DNA of 64,000 bases from an uncultured Celeribacter sp. Lineage in GTDB: Bacteria; Pseudomonadota; Alphaproteobacteria; Rhodobacterales; Rhodobacteraceae. This document shows positions 18,238-26,305 of this stretch, in pieces. How positions within the stretch are numbered: the stretch's first letter is position 1; every line of letters starts with the position of its first letter. Under the pieces are notes generated by a model. That model was given only the letters and a program-made list of their open reading frames with translations. It was not told where the DNA came from and ran no database searches. Position numbers and translations under genes: made by a program. The stretch spans positions 2,034,501-2,098,500 of the forward strand of contig NZ_OY780935.1 in assembly GCF_963675965.1 (NCBI RefSeq). The letters are read 5' to 3'.

Positions 18238-19014
18238 TTACAAATAGCTGTAGGAGGACCAGCCACCATCAGCGACCAGCGTTTGACCGGTCACATAGGC
18301 GGAGGCGTCCGAAGCGAGAAACAGGGAGGCGGAGGCGATTTCCTCGGGCGTGCCGAGACGTCCGGCGGGCACCCGCGCGTTGAGAGCATCCATATCCAGA
18401 CGTCCTTGCGCGGCGAGCGTTTCGGTCAGTGCGGTGCGCACATAGCCGGGTGCAATGGCGTTGACGCGAATGTTGCGATCGGCCCATTCGATGGCCAGCA
18501 CTTTCGTGAGCGCCACAACGCCCGCCTTGGCGGCGCAGTAAGCGGCACGTTCCGGGGCCGTGACGACGCCATACATCGAGGCGGTGTTGACGATGCTGCC
18601 GCCGCCTTGTTCGGCCATGACACGACCGGCGGCCTGTGCCACGAAAAACGCACCGTTGAGATTGATGTCGATGCCCCGACGCCAGGTGGCCTCGTCCAGA
18701 TCAAGAGACGGCCCATTGCCGGAGATGCCTGCGTTGTTCATCACGACGTCGAGCCGCCCGCCAAAAGCCACCGCCGCCTCGCAGGCCGCTTCCACCGCTG
18801 CAGGATCGGTGATCGAGCCCGCAAGTGCGGTGACCTGTCCGGGGTGATCCGCGTTCAGCGCATCCGCCGCCGCCCGCACGCCGTCCTCGTCCAGATCGAA
18901 AAGGACGGTCTTGGCGCCCGCGCCCACAAAAGCGCGCGCCATGGCAAGGCCGAGGCCCGAAGCAGCGCCCGTTACAAGCGCGGTGCGTCCGGTGAAATCG
19001 AACGTGGTGGTCAT
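18238..19014 (-). CDS. Short-chain dehydrogenase/reductase (SDR) 1
   Basis: Classical SDR of 258 residues that interconverts an alcohol and a ketone with NAD(P). Seen are the TGAASGLGLAMA cofactor loop, NNAG, the catalytic Ser in NTASMYG, the YCAAK Tyr-Lys pair and the PGYVRT segment. The acidic residue after beta-2 (VLFDLDEDG) favours NAD over NADP. It is cotranscribed with a second SDR and ends 12 bp before the E1 gene. Oxidation of a hydroxy compound to the oxo form used by E1 is a reasonable inference; the substrate is unknown. Confidence 0.9.
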   Translation of the reverse strand: MTTTFDFTGRTALVTGAASGLGLAMARAFVGAGAKTVLFDLDEDGVRAAADALNADHPGQVTALAGSITDPAAVEAACEAAVAFGGRLDVVMNNAGISGNGPSLDLDEATWRRGIDINLNGAFFVAQAAGRVMAEQGGGSIVNTASMYGVVTAPERAAYCAAKAGVVALTKVLAIEWADRNIRVNAIAPGYVRTALTETLAAQGRLDMDALNARVPAGRLGTPEEIASASLFLASDASAYVTGQTLVADGGWSSYSYL

Positions 19015-19095
19015 GATAATTCTCCTCCGGTCCCGGAAACGCCCTCCTCGGGTCGCCGGGTTGAAAACAGTTAAATTTCTGCACGTTGCGCTGGC

Positions 19096-19836
19096 TCAGC
19101 TCATGTAGAGCCCGCCGTTGACATGAATGGTTTCGCCGTTCACAAAGCTCGCTGCCTCGCTGCACAGAAAGGCGATGGCGGTGGCGATCTCGGACGCTTG
19201 CCCGGTTCGCCCCATCGGCGTGTGCCTGAGCGTGTCGTCGCCCCGCGTCGCAATCAGATCGCGTGTCATCGGTGTGTCGATCACACCGGGCGCCACGACA
19301 TTGACCCGCGTTTTCGGCGCCAACTCATTGGCGAGCGCCCGGGTCATGGCGCCAATGGCACCTTTCGAGGCCCCGTAATGCACGTTGGTCTTCGCCCCGC
19401 GATGGGCTGCCAGCGAGCTGAGGTTGACGATAGACGATCCCGCTTTCAAATGATCGACCGAGCGGCGGGTGAGGTAGAAGACGCCATCGAGGTTGATGGA
19501 CAGGGTGCGGCGCCATTGATCGTCACTCATCTCGGCGAAAGGCTCCGCCATATAGATGCCGGCGGAGGGCACGAGAAAGTCGATGCCACCGAGTTTGGCC
19601 GCGACTGCGACGATCCGGTCGGCGTCATCGGGATTGGCGGCGTCCACAGCGAGCGTCTCGATCCTGCCGCCCTTCGGAGAGGTCAAGATGGCGGCAAATT
19701 CCGCCAGCGCTGCGCCGTCGAGATCGGCCAGCACCAGATTGGCGCCCGCCACGTGAAACAGCTCTGCCACCGCGCGACCGATGCCGCCATTTGCGCCCGT
19801 GAGCACCAGCGTTCGTTCAGTGAAATCGAACATCAT
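19096..19836 (-). CDS. Short-chain dehydrogenase/reductase (SDR) 2
   Basis: Second classical SDR, 246 residues, clearly different from its neighbour. It shows the TGANGGIGRAVAELF cofactor loop, an acidic end to beta-2 (LVLADLDG, suggesting NAD), the catalytic Ser in VNLSSLAAH, and YGASK. Its start overlaps the VOC gene stop by 4 bases and an 81-bp gap with a strong GGAGGAG site precedes SDR 1. Two SDRs in series suggest successive or stereospecific oxidations of one substrate. Confidence 0.9.
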   Translation of the reverse strand: MMFDFTERTLVLTGANGGIGRAVAELFHVAGANLVLADLDGAALAEFAAILTSPKGGRIETLAVDAANPDDADRIVAVAAKLGGIDFLVPSAGIYMAEPFAEMSDDQWRRTLSINLDGVFYLTRRSVDHLKAGSSIVNLSSLAAHRGAKTNVHYGASKGAIGAMTRALANELAPKTRVNVVAPGVIDTPMTRDLIATRGDDTLRHTPMGRTGQASEIATAIAFLCSEAASFVNGETIHVNGGLYMS

Positions 19837-20330
19837 CGCGCCGTCCCCGTCAGATCGGGCCGATAGGCGGCAATGTCACCGTATTCGACGATCTCGACGA
19901 TATGCCCCTCCGGGTCGCGCAGGAAGGCGAGGAAGGTCGCGGGGCGGACTTCGACCGGCTCATCGCCCGTCATCAAAGTGCCGCCCGCCGCGACCACGCG
20001 AGCCACAACGGCGCGCAGATCGTCGACGATGAAGGTCAGATAGGTGGCCTCGGCTTGGTCCAAAATGTGGTCCGTTGCGGCTGGGCGCTCGGCCGGAGCG
20101 ATCTCTGGCGCGAGCAATTTGATCCGTTCCCCCCAAGGCGTTTGCAGCCGCACAACACGGTAAGCGCCCCGGCTCAAACCCGCGACTTCCGCCTTTTCGG
20201 CGGGGACGGTCACATCGGCGGCAATCGTGAAGCCGAAGGCCTGTTGGTAAAATTCGAGCATCTTGGGCAGATCGCACACGGTCAGCCCCATTTCCATCGG
20301 TGCGGTCATGTTCATCGCAGATGTCATCAT
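19833..20330 (-). CDS. VOC (glyoxalase/dioxygenase fold) family protein
   Basis: Vicinal-oxygen-chelate fold protein of 165 residues: MGLTVCDLPKMLEFYQQAFGF opens a beta-alpha-beta unit and FLRDPEGHIVEIVEYG closes the second. Members are metal-dependent isomerases, epimerases, lyases or dioxygenases. Here the GHIVEIVEY Glu is a probable metal ligand. GGGAGG lies just before the start, and there are two adjacent ATGs. It sits between the transporter genes and the SDRs, so an isomerisation of the imported substrate is a fair guess, but no specific reaction can be assigned. Confidence 0.85.
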   Translation of the reverse strand: MMTSAMNMTAPMEMGLTVCDLPKMLEFYQQAFGFTIAADVTVPAEKAEVAGLSRGAYRVVRLQTPWGERIKLLAPEIAPAERPAATDHILDQAEATYLTFIVDDLRAVVARVVAAGGTLMTGDEPVEVRPATFLAFLRDPEGHIVEIVEYGDIAAYRPDLTGTAR

Positions 20331-20340
20331 ACGTCCTCCC

Positions 20341-21063
20341 TTACACCGCGAGCCATTCGTCGGTGATGTCCGGCTTGGCGTTCAATTCGTCGGGCGTGCC
20401 CTCAAAAACGATCTGGCCGTGCCCCATGACACAGACCCGATGCGAGACCTGCATGGCGATGGTGAGTTTTTGCTCGACCAGCACCACGGAAACGCCGTGT
20501 TTGTTGATGTCTTCGATGACCTCACCGACCACGGTCACGATCTTGGGCGCAAGGCCCTCTGTCGGTTCGTCGATCAGCATCACCAGAGGGTTACCCAGAA
20601 GCGAACGGCACATGGTGAGCATCTGCTGTTCACCGCCCGAGAGGCTCCCGGCACGGGTGTTGCGACGTTCCTTGAGGCGCGGAAAATAGGTGAACATCTG
20701 TTCTACGTCCCATTTCGGTGCGCCTTCCGGCCCGTTTTGGCGGCCCATTGCGAGGTTTTCATCGACGGTGAGGTTGAGGAAAATTTCTCGCTCTTCCGGT
20801 ACATAGCCGATGCCACTGCGACAGATCGCAAAGCTGCGCTGACCGGCCAGATCAACGCCGTCGAGACGCACGTGGCCCTCGGTCGGCGGCACCAGCCCCA
20901 TGATGGATTTCATCGTGGTCGAGCGCCCGGAGCCGTTGCGGCCCAAAAGGCTGACGACCTCACCGCAGGCCACGTCAAAGGTGACGCCGTGCAGGATGTG
21001 ACTTTTGCCGTAATGGGCGTGCAGCCCTTCGACGGACAGGATCGTGTCGTTCACAGTCTCCAT
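20341..21063 (-). CDS. Branched-chain-type ABC transporter ATPase LivF, atypical P-loop
   Basis: One of the two ATPases of a hydrophobic-substrate (HAAT/Liv) ABC importer; about 240 residues. The signature LSGGEQQMLTMCRSLL, Walker B MLIDEPTEGLAPK and the switch His are normal. The Walker A reads GRNGSGRSTTMKS, with Arg (codon CGC) where the invariant nucleotide-binding Lys should be (about residue 47). The ATG at 21063 shares TGATG with the livG stop; a GTG start 3 bases upstream is also possible. The partner LivG has a normal P-loop, so the transporter may run with one altered ATP site. Confidence 0.9.
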   Translation of the reverse strand: METVNDTILSVEGLHAHYGKSHILHGVTFDVACGEVVSLLGRNGSGRSTTMKSIMGLVPPTEGHVRLDGVDLAGQRSFAICRSGIGYVPEEREIFLNLTVDENLAMGRQNGPEGAPKWDVEQMFTYFPRLKERRNTRAGSLSGGEQQMLTMCRSLLGNPLVMLIDEPTEGLAPKIVTVVGEVIEDINKHGVSVVLVEQKLTIAMQVSHRVCVMGHGQIVFEGTPDELNAKPDITDEWLAV

Positions 21064-21815
21064 CACGCCGCCTCCTCGCCCAGATAGGCTTCTTTCACGC
21101 GGGCGTTGCCGCGAATTTCCTCGGGCGTCCCGGTGGCGATGATCTCGCCGTAGACCAGCACGCTGATGCGATGCGCCAGTGAAAAGACGACGCTCATATC
21201 GTGTTCGACGATCAAAAGCGTGCGGCCCTCGGTGATCTCGCGGATCAGACCGGCGGTGTAATCGGTTTCCTCATGTGACATGCCCGCCATGGGCTCGTCC
21301 AAAAGAATGACCTGCGGATCGGAGGCCAGCGTCATGCCGATCTCAAGCGAGCGTTGCTCCGAATAAGACAGCTGGCTGGCCAGCGTCTGCGCGCGGTCGG
21401 TGAGGCGGATTTTGGTCAGAAGATCATCGACCTCCTCATTGACCAGCCGCAGCCGCGCGGCAGAGCGCCAGAACACGAATTGCAGGTTGTGCTTGCGCAT
21501 CACCGCGAGGCGCAGGTTCTCAAACACCGTCACACCGGGGAAGATGTTGGTGATCTGGAACGAGCGCGCCAGACCGCGACGGTTGACCTCCGCCGGTTTC
21601 AACCCGGCGATGTTCTTGCCGTTCAAAAGGATCTTGCCCTCGGTGGGCGCGAACTGGCCGGAGCAGAGGTGGAACAGCGTCGACTTGCCCGCCCCGTTCG
21701 GCCCGATCACCGCATGGCGTTCACCGGGGATCACATCGAGATTGGCATCCCGGATGATATGGGCCTCACCAAAGGATTTGTGAACATGTTGCAAAGACAG
21801 GATAGGATCGCTCAT
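21063..21815 (-). CDS. Branched-chain-type ABC transporter ATPase LivG
   Basis: Second ATPase of the Liv-type importer, 250 residues. Walker A is IGPNGAGKSTLFHLC, Walker B is VILLDEPMAGMS, and the signature is the reduced LSYSEQRSLEI form usual for LivG. The ATG overlaps the livM stop as ATGA, so livM, livG and livF are translationally coupled. It supplies the intact ATP site of the LivG-LivF pair. Confidence 0.94.
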   Translation of the reverse strand: MSDPILSLQHVHKSFGEAHIIRDANLDVIPGERHAVIGPNGAGKSTLFHLCSGQFAPTEGKILLNGKNIAGLKPAEVNRRGLARSFQITNIFPGVTVFENLRLAVMRKHNLQFVFWRSAARLRLVNEEVDDLLTKIRLTDRAQTLASQLSYSEQRSLEIGMTLASDPQVILLDEPMAGMSHEETDYTAGLIREITEGRTLLIVEHDMSVVFSLAHRISVLVYGEIIATGTPEEIRGNARVKEAYLGEEAA

Positions 21816-23038
21816 GCCTGTGCCTCCTTACGCGCCGCAACGCGGCGGTTGACCATGGTGACCAAAGCGATGCCGATGCCGAAGAGACCGAGGCCAAAAG
21901 CCCAAGGCAGAACGGAGAGCGGCGCCCAGTCATAAGAGAAAAGCGCGATATCGGGCCAGTTGCCGTCGATGACACCGGCGCGATATTCCGGCGACAGGAC
22001 ACGTTGCAGGAACTCGATCAGGAAGACGGCGCCGAAAGCGGCAATCGCGAGGCTTGCCAGACGCGCCAGCAGAGTGCTGAACGTGCGAGCCAAGCCTTCG
22101 TCGCTGGGATTGCGGATGCGTTCGACCAGCTCACCCACAAGGCCGCGCGGTAGGAACATCATGACGAGCACGAAGATGATGCCTTGGTACAAAAGCCAGA
22201 CGCGAGTCAGGTCGGAGGCGACATGGCCGAAGAAGGTCATCACTGCGCCGCCGATCGCTGGACCGAGGAAGACGCGCACACCGCCGATGAAGCTGTTGAG
22301 CACCACAGCCGTGGAGATGTGAGATTCGAGCACGACATAGTTCGCGGCCTCGATGTTCATCGACTGAAGCGCCCCTGCGATGCCCGCAAACATGGCGGAG
22401 ATGGCGAAGATCAACGTGCCAAGCGCGTGGGTGTTGTAGCCCAGAAAGCGCAAACGGTGCGCGTTTTCACGCAGGCCCAAAGCCAGACGCCCGAGAGGGG
22501 TTTTGCTGAAGAGATACAGAAGGCCAATGCAGAGAAGCGTCCAGACGAGCGTCAGGAAATAGACGTCATTGAGGGAGCCAAAGCCAATGCCCCAAGCGGG
22601 CATACGGAAGGAAGACACGCCCGCCTCGCCGCCAAAGACGGTTTTGAGGTGCGGCGCCAGAGCGTGCAGCAGCTCGGCCAGCGCCAGGGTGATCATGGCG
22701 AAATACACGCCGGTCCGCTTGGTCGAGAAATAGCCTGCCAAAAGCCCACTGATCAGGCCCGTCGCGCCACCGACCAGCGGCAAGAGCGGCGTCGGCAAAA
22801 GCCCTTCGCCCCCAAAGGCATTCATCGCATGGACGGCGGCGAAGGCGCCGACACCAAAGTAGGCGGCATGACCAAAGCTCAACATCCCGGCCTGCCCGCA
22901 CAACAGACCGAAGGCCATGGCGAACAGGGCAGAGATCAGCATCTGAACCGCGGCGTTTAGCATGGAGCCGGAGACCAGCCACGGCAAGGCGATCAGCACG
23001 GCGACAGTCGCCAAAAGAAGTAGAGGTGCATATTTCAT
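21812..23038 (-). CDS. Branched-chain-type ABC transporter permease LivM
   Basis: Inner-membrane permease of the Liv-type importer, 408 residues, many hydrophobic segments, with the family motif FGLLCGQAGMLSFGHAAYFGVGAF near residue 45. At 408 residues it is longer than usual for LivM, because it carries an extra C-terminal membrane portion (about residues 325-400: SLAIAAFGAVFLIEFLQRVL and LPWAFGLGLFGIGIALVTMV). It starts 4 bp after livH. Confidence 0.93.
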   Translation of the reverse strand: MKYAPLLLLATVAVLIALPWLVSGSMLNAAVQMLISALFAMAFGLLCGQAGMLSFGHAAYFGVGAFAAVHAMNAFGGEGLLPTPLLPLVGGATGLISGLLAGYFSTKRTGVYFAMITLALAELLHALAPHLKTVFGGEAGVSSFRMPAWGIGFGSLNDVYFLTLVWTLLCIGLLYLFSKTPLGRLALGLRENAHRLRFLGYNTHALGTLIFAISAMFAGIAGALQSMNIEAANYVVLESHISTAVVLNSFIGGVRVFLGPAIGGAVMTFFGHVASDLTRVWLLYQGIIFVLVMMFLPRGLVGELVERIRNPSDEGLARTFSTLLARLASLAIAAFGAVFLIEFLQRVLSPEYRAGVIDGNWPDIALFSYDWAPLSVLPWAFGLGLFGIGIALVTMVNRRVAARKEAQA

Positions 23039-23042
23039 AGTC

Positions 23043-23984
23043 TTATTCCTTCTCGCCCATCAGCCCGGAGGGGCGCAGCACCAGCACCAGAAGCATGATG
23101 AAGAACGGCAGAGTGGCCGCGAGGCTCGACATACGCATGGTCAGTAGCCCGCCGACATCATCGGCCCAGCCGCCCATGCCAATCCAAGTCATCAGATCCG
23201 CGATGCGGAAATCGCTGCCGACCGCGAGCGAGTTGGTGATGCCGATCAACAGGGACGCTGCCATCGCACCGCCCATGGAACCAAGCCCGCCGACCACGAC
23301 GACGACAAAGACCATGACACCAAGTTCCAAGGCCATGTTCGGATTGGTGGTGTAGAAGGCGCCAGCCACCGCGCCCGCAAGACCCGCAAGAGCCGCGCCG
23401 ATGCCGAAAACGCCCATGAAGACCATGGGCACGTTATGGCCCAGCGCCTCGACCATCTGCGGACGGTAAATAGCGGAGCGTACGACAATGCCCACACGGG
23501 TTTTCGTCAGCAAAAGATAGATCGCGATGAACATCGCAATGGCGATACCGCCCATGAACAGCCGGTAGGCCGGGTAGTCGATGCCGGAGAGAGAAAAAGC
23601 CGCAAAGCTCAGCTCGTCCGGCACGCGGTAGTCGACCGCGAATTTGCCGTAGACCATCTTGATCATCTCGGCGATCACCACCGACAGGCCGAAGGTCACA
23701 AGCAATTCATGCGCGTGGCCGTGTTCATGCACACGGCGCAGGATAAAGCGCTCGACCAGAATGCCGACGCCCATCACAAGGATCGGCGCCAGAATGATCG
23801 CCAGCCAAAAGCCGGTCAGGGGCTGAAGCGTGTAGGCGAAATAGGCACCCAGCATGTAAAAGGATGCGTGAGCAAAGTTCAAAACCCCCATCATCCCGAA
23901 GATAAGTGTCAAACCGGCGGAAACCATGAAGAGCAAGAGCCCGTAAATGGTGCCGTTGAGCAAAGCGAAAAGGATTTGGTCCAC
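23043..23984 (-). CDS. Branched-chain-type ABC transporter permease LivH
   Basis: Permease partner of LivM, about 313 residues. The N-terminus is typical (DQILFALLNGTIYGLLLFMVSAGLTLIFGMMGVLNFAHASFYMLG). The GTG at 23984 is preferred, since GGAGG lies 5 nt before it; an ATG six codons upstream (24002) is the alternative. The conserved GGLGSMGGAMAASLLIG loop is present near residue 230. It is the second gene of the operon, after the binding protein and an intercistronic stem-loop. Confidence 0.93.
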   Translation of the reverse strand: MDQILFALLNGTIYGLLLFMVSAGLTLIFGMMGVLNFAHASFYMLGAYFAYTLQPLTGFWLAIILAPILVMGVGILVERFILRRVHEHGHAHELLVTFGLSVVIAEMIKMVYGKFAVDYRVPDELSFAAFSLSGIDYPAYRLFMGGIAIAMFIAIYLLLTKTRVGIVVRSAIYRPQMVEALGHNVPMVFMGVFGIGAALAGLAGAVAGAFYTTNPNMALELGVMVFVVVVVGGLGSMGGAMAASLLIGITNSLAVGSDFRIADLMTWIGMGGWADDVGGLLTMRMSSLAATLPFFIMLLVLVLRPSGLMGEKE

Positions 23985-24022
23985 ACTGACCTCCGTAGGC
24001 ATCGGTATAGCAGCGTCCTGAC

Positions 24023-24040
24023 CGGGGTCCGAAGACCCCG
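24023..24040 (-). other. Intercistronic stem-loop after the binding-protein gene
   Basis: Perfect 7-bp stem CGGGGTC / GACCCCG whose loop reads TTCG on the minus strand, an unusually stable tetraloop. It is not followed by T's and lies in the 97-bp gap between the binding-protein gene and livH. It probably raises binding-protein message relative to the permease genes; this role is inferred from comparable transporter operons. Confidence 0.5.
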
Positions 24041-24081
24041 ATCACAACATGCGTTTCGTGTGTCGTTGAATGTCCGAAGCG

Positions 24082-25329
24082 TCAGCCCGGGCGTTTCATC
24101 TTGCAGCTGTCCTGCACCGGCTGTTCGGCATCTTCGGCAGAAATCACCTTGATCGGCACAAAGCCGAACTCGGTGTCGTCGGCCTTATATTGCGCGTCGC
24201 GGCTGACTTCCTGAACGATCATCGACTGAACGATCTGATGATCTTCCGCACGGATATAAACCGGCCCCATCGGGGTTTCGACGCGCGCATTCTCCAGCGC
24301 CACGGCCAGATCGGCGGCGTTCAGCCCGTCTTCCGTCGGTTCAACCGATTTCAGCGCCTCTCCCAGAAGCATCATGCCGAACACGGCGGTCGGCTCGACA
24401 TAGCTCGGATAGTGGCCGGTGAAAGATTTGTAATCCTCCATGAACACGGCACTTTCATCCGGGTTGACCTCTGGGTTGAACGTCGTCGAAAGGAAATGTC
24501 CTTCGGCCACGGCGCCCGCATTTCCGATATTTCCCGGCTGGTCGAGGAAGGCCGTGCCGAACCGCACGTTCAACCCCGCGCCGCTTGTCGCTTTCATCAG
24601 CAAAAGCAGGTCATTCGACCAGTTTCCGGTGATAACCGTATCGGCATTCGCAGCCTGAATACGTTGCACATAGGGCGAGAAATCCTGGATTTTATTGACG
24701 TCGTGCAGGGTCGTTTCCACCACTTCGACACCGAGACGCTCGGCGGCTTCAACGGTGTTGTCCTGAACATCGACACCCCAAGAATAGTTCTGGTTCATCG
24801 CGTAGATGCGTTCGCCCAGAACCCCCGCTTCTTGCATCCCGTCCATGATCGTGTTGACACGGATCGCGGCATTCGGAGTGGTGCGGAAATGGTAGTAATG
24901 ACACTTGGCGCCGGTCAATTCCATCGCCTCGCCGCCGAGGTTCACATAGAGCACCTCGTTGCCAGCGTTGCGCAGGTTGTATTTGCGCACGTCTTCGGTC
25001 ACCTGACCGGCCACAGCCGAGGACGAGCCCTGAAGGATGATGTCAGCGCCTTCAGAAATCGCCGCGCGCACCCGGTCCGCGGCGCCCACTGGGCCACCCT
25101 GGTTGTCGAATTCGAGCAGCTCGATCGGCGCACCGCCGAAACCGCCCGCCTCGTTGATCTTGCCGATCTGATATTTCACAGCGTCGCGATACAGCAGGCC
25201 CGTCGAGGCCTGCGGACCCGACAAGGTTTCCACCAGAGCGATCTTCAAAGGCTCCGCCTGTGCTGCAGTTGCAGCTCCCAAGATGAGCGCCATAGCCGCC
25301 GTTCCACGTGCGAATTTCTGAAATCCCAT
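24082..25329 (-). CDS. Periplasmic substrate-binding protein, Liv (HAAT) family
   Basis: Type I periplasmic binding protein that captures the substrate for the downstream LivHMGF importer. The 415-residue precursor has a signal peptide (MGFQKFARGTAAMALILG...) with predicted cleavage after AQA, leaving EPLKIALVETLSGPQAS. It ends in a DSCKMKRPG tail common in this family. The start is fixed by GGGAGG 5 nt before the ATG at 25329. It is the first gene of the operon, opposite the GntR regulator. Liv-family proteins bind amino acids, amides, aromatic acids and other small acids, so the ligand is not predictable here. Confidence 0.93.
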   Translation of the reverse strand: MGFQKFARGTAAMALILGAATAAQAEPLKIALVETLSGPQASTGLLYRDAVKYQIGKINEAGGFGGAPIELLEFDNQGGPVGAADRVRAAISEGADIILQGSSSAVAGQVTEDVRKYNLRNAGNEVLYVNLGGEAMELTGAKCHYYHFRTTPNAAIRVNTIMDGMQEAGVLGERIYAMNQNYSWGVDVQDNTVEAAERLGVEVVETTLHDVNKIQDFSPYVQRIQAANADTVITGNWSNDLLLLMKATSGAGLNVRFGTAFLDQPGNIGNAGAVAEGHFLSTTFNPEVNPDESAVFMEDYKSFTGHYPSYVEPTAVFGMMLLGEALKSVEPTEDGLNAADLAVALENARVETPMGPVYIRAEDHQIVQSMIVQEVSRDAQYKADDTEFGFVPIKVISAEDAEQPVQDSCKMKRPG

Positions 25330-25402
25330 ACTGTCCTCCCTGACATATCTGGATCGCGAAGAGATCCTCCGCCCCTTCAGCTTTTCATGTGATGACACAA
25401 AA

Positions 25403-25413
25403 TGGTCTTACCA
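25403..25413. promoter_or_regulatory. Candidate GntR/FCD operator TGGT-N3-ACCA
   Basis: Perfect palindrome TGGTCTTACCA, 74 bp before the binding-protein start. It matches the TGGTnnnACCA form known for FadR/PdhR-type (FCD) GntR regulators. It probably lets the adjacent regulator control the catabolic operon; binding is inferred. Confidence 0.5.
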
Positions 25414-25535
25414 GTCAACAATCTAACTGACCAATTTTTTATAAGGCAAAGAAACGTCGTAAAAAGACAAAATTTACAAATTATATTATTGAATTTATTT
25501 GATAAATTTTTCTTTAACCTGTCAGACCTGTGATA

Positions 25536-25550
25536 TACCATGACATGGTA
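25536..25550. promoter_or_regulatory. Candidate autoregulatory operator of the GntR gene
   Basis: Perfect palindrome TACCATG-A-CATGGTA, 11 bp before the regulator's ATG. It overlaps the likely promoter and leader, so protein bound here could block its own transcription. Confidence 0.45.
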
Positions 25551-25561
25551 AAGGGGAAGAA

Positions 25562-26305
25562 ATGTCCGTATCCAGTCAAATCACATCAGATCAATCGCGC
25601 AGTGGCACAGGGTCCCGCAACGGGCATCTGCCCGACGAGATCGCACAGGACCTGAGCGCTAAAATTGCCTCGGGTGCCTTGTCTGTCGGAGATCGGCTTC
25701 CCTCCGAACGCGACCTGTGCACACAATATGCGGTCAGCCGCGCCGTGGTGCGCGAGGCTCTGTCGCAACTCAAATCCGACGGTCTGGTCGCTGCCCGTGC
25801 GGGCAGCGGCGTCTACGTAACCCAGCGTGATTCGACCAATGCGTTCCGCTTTCAGAACTTTTCCGTCTCCGATCTGAGCCGCCTCGAAGAGGCAATGGAG
25901 CTGCTTGTGACCATTGAGGTCGCAGCCACACGTCTTGCCGCGAAACGGCGCACTCCGGAAGATTTGAAAAAGATCAAACGAGCACTCATAGGCATGGAAT
26001 ATGCCATCGCCAGCGATCGGTTGGGCGACGAAGAGGACTACCAGTTCCACCAGGCCATCGTCGAAGCCACGCACAACCAGCATTTCATTTCATTGTGCCA
26101 GCATCTTGAGGCCAGCGCCCGCAATATAATTCGCCAAGCCCGTAGCAACACAAAAACTAATCACGCCGAACTGATGAACGCAGTACAGAACGAGCATAAG
26201 GCGATCTATGAAGCCCTGGAAAACGGCGAAGAAATAACTGCAGCAGACGCCGCAGCGCGCCATCTGCAGAACGCTGCAGAACGCATACGTATTTATTTAG
26301 CTTAA
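25562..26305 (+). CDS. GntR-family (FCD subfamily) transcriptional regulator
   Basis: Probable local regulator of the divergent catabolic operon. The 247-residue protein has an N-terminal winged helix at about 18-90 (LPSERDLCTQYAVSRAVVREALSQL, then AGSGVYVTQRD). A helical FCD effector domain follows, with the Asp/His metal or acid-binding set in EDYQFHQAIVEATHNQHF and the late AARHLQNAAERI. FCD regulators usually release DNA on binding a small organic acid, often the pathway substrate. GGGGAAG precedes the start and a palindrome lies just upstream. Confidence 0.93.
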   Translation: MSVSSQITSDQSRSGTGSRNGHLPDEIAQDLSAKIASGALSVGDRLPSERDLCTQYAVSRAVVREALSQLKSDGLVAARAGSGVYVTQRDSTNAFRFQNFSVSDLSRLEEAMELLVTIEVAATRLAAKRRTPEDLKKIKRALIGMEYAIASDRLGDEEDYQFHQAIVEATHNQHFISLCQHLEASARNIIRQARSNTKTNHAELMNAVQNEHKAIYEALENGEEITAADAAARHLQNAAERIRIYLA

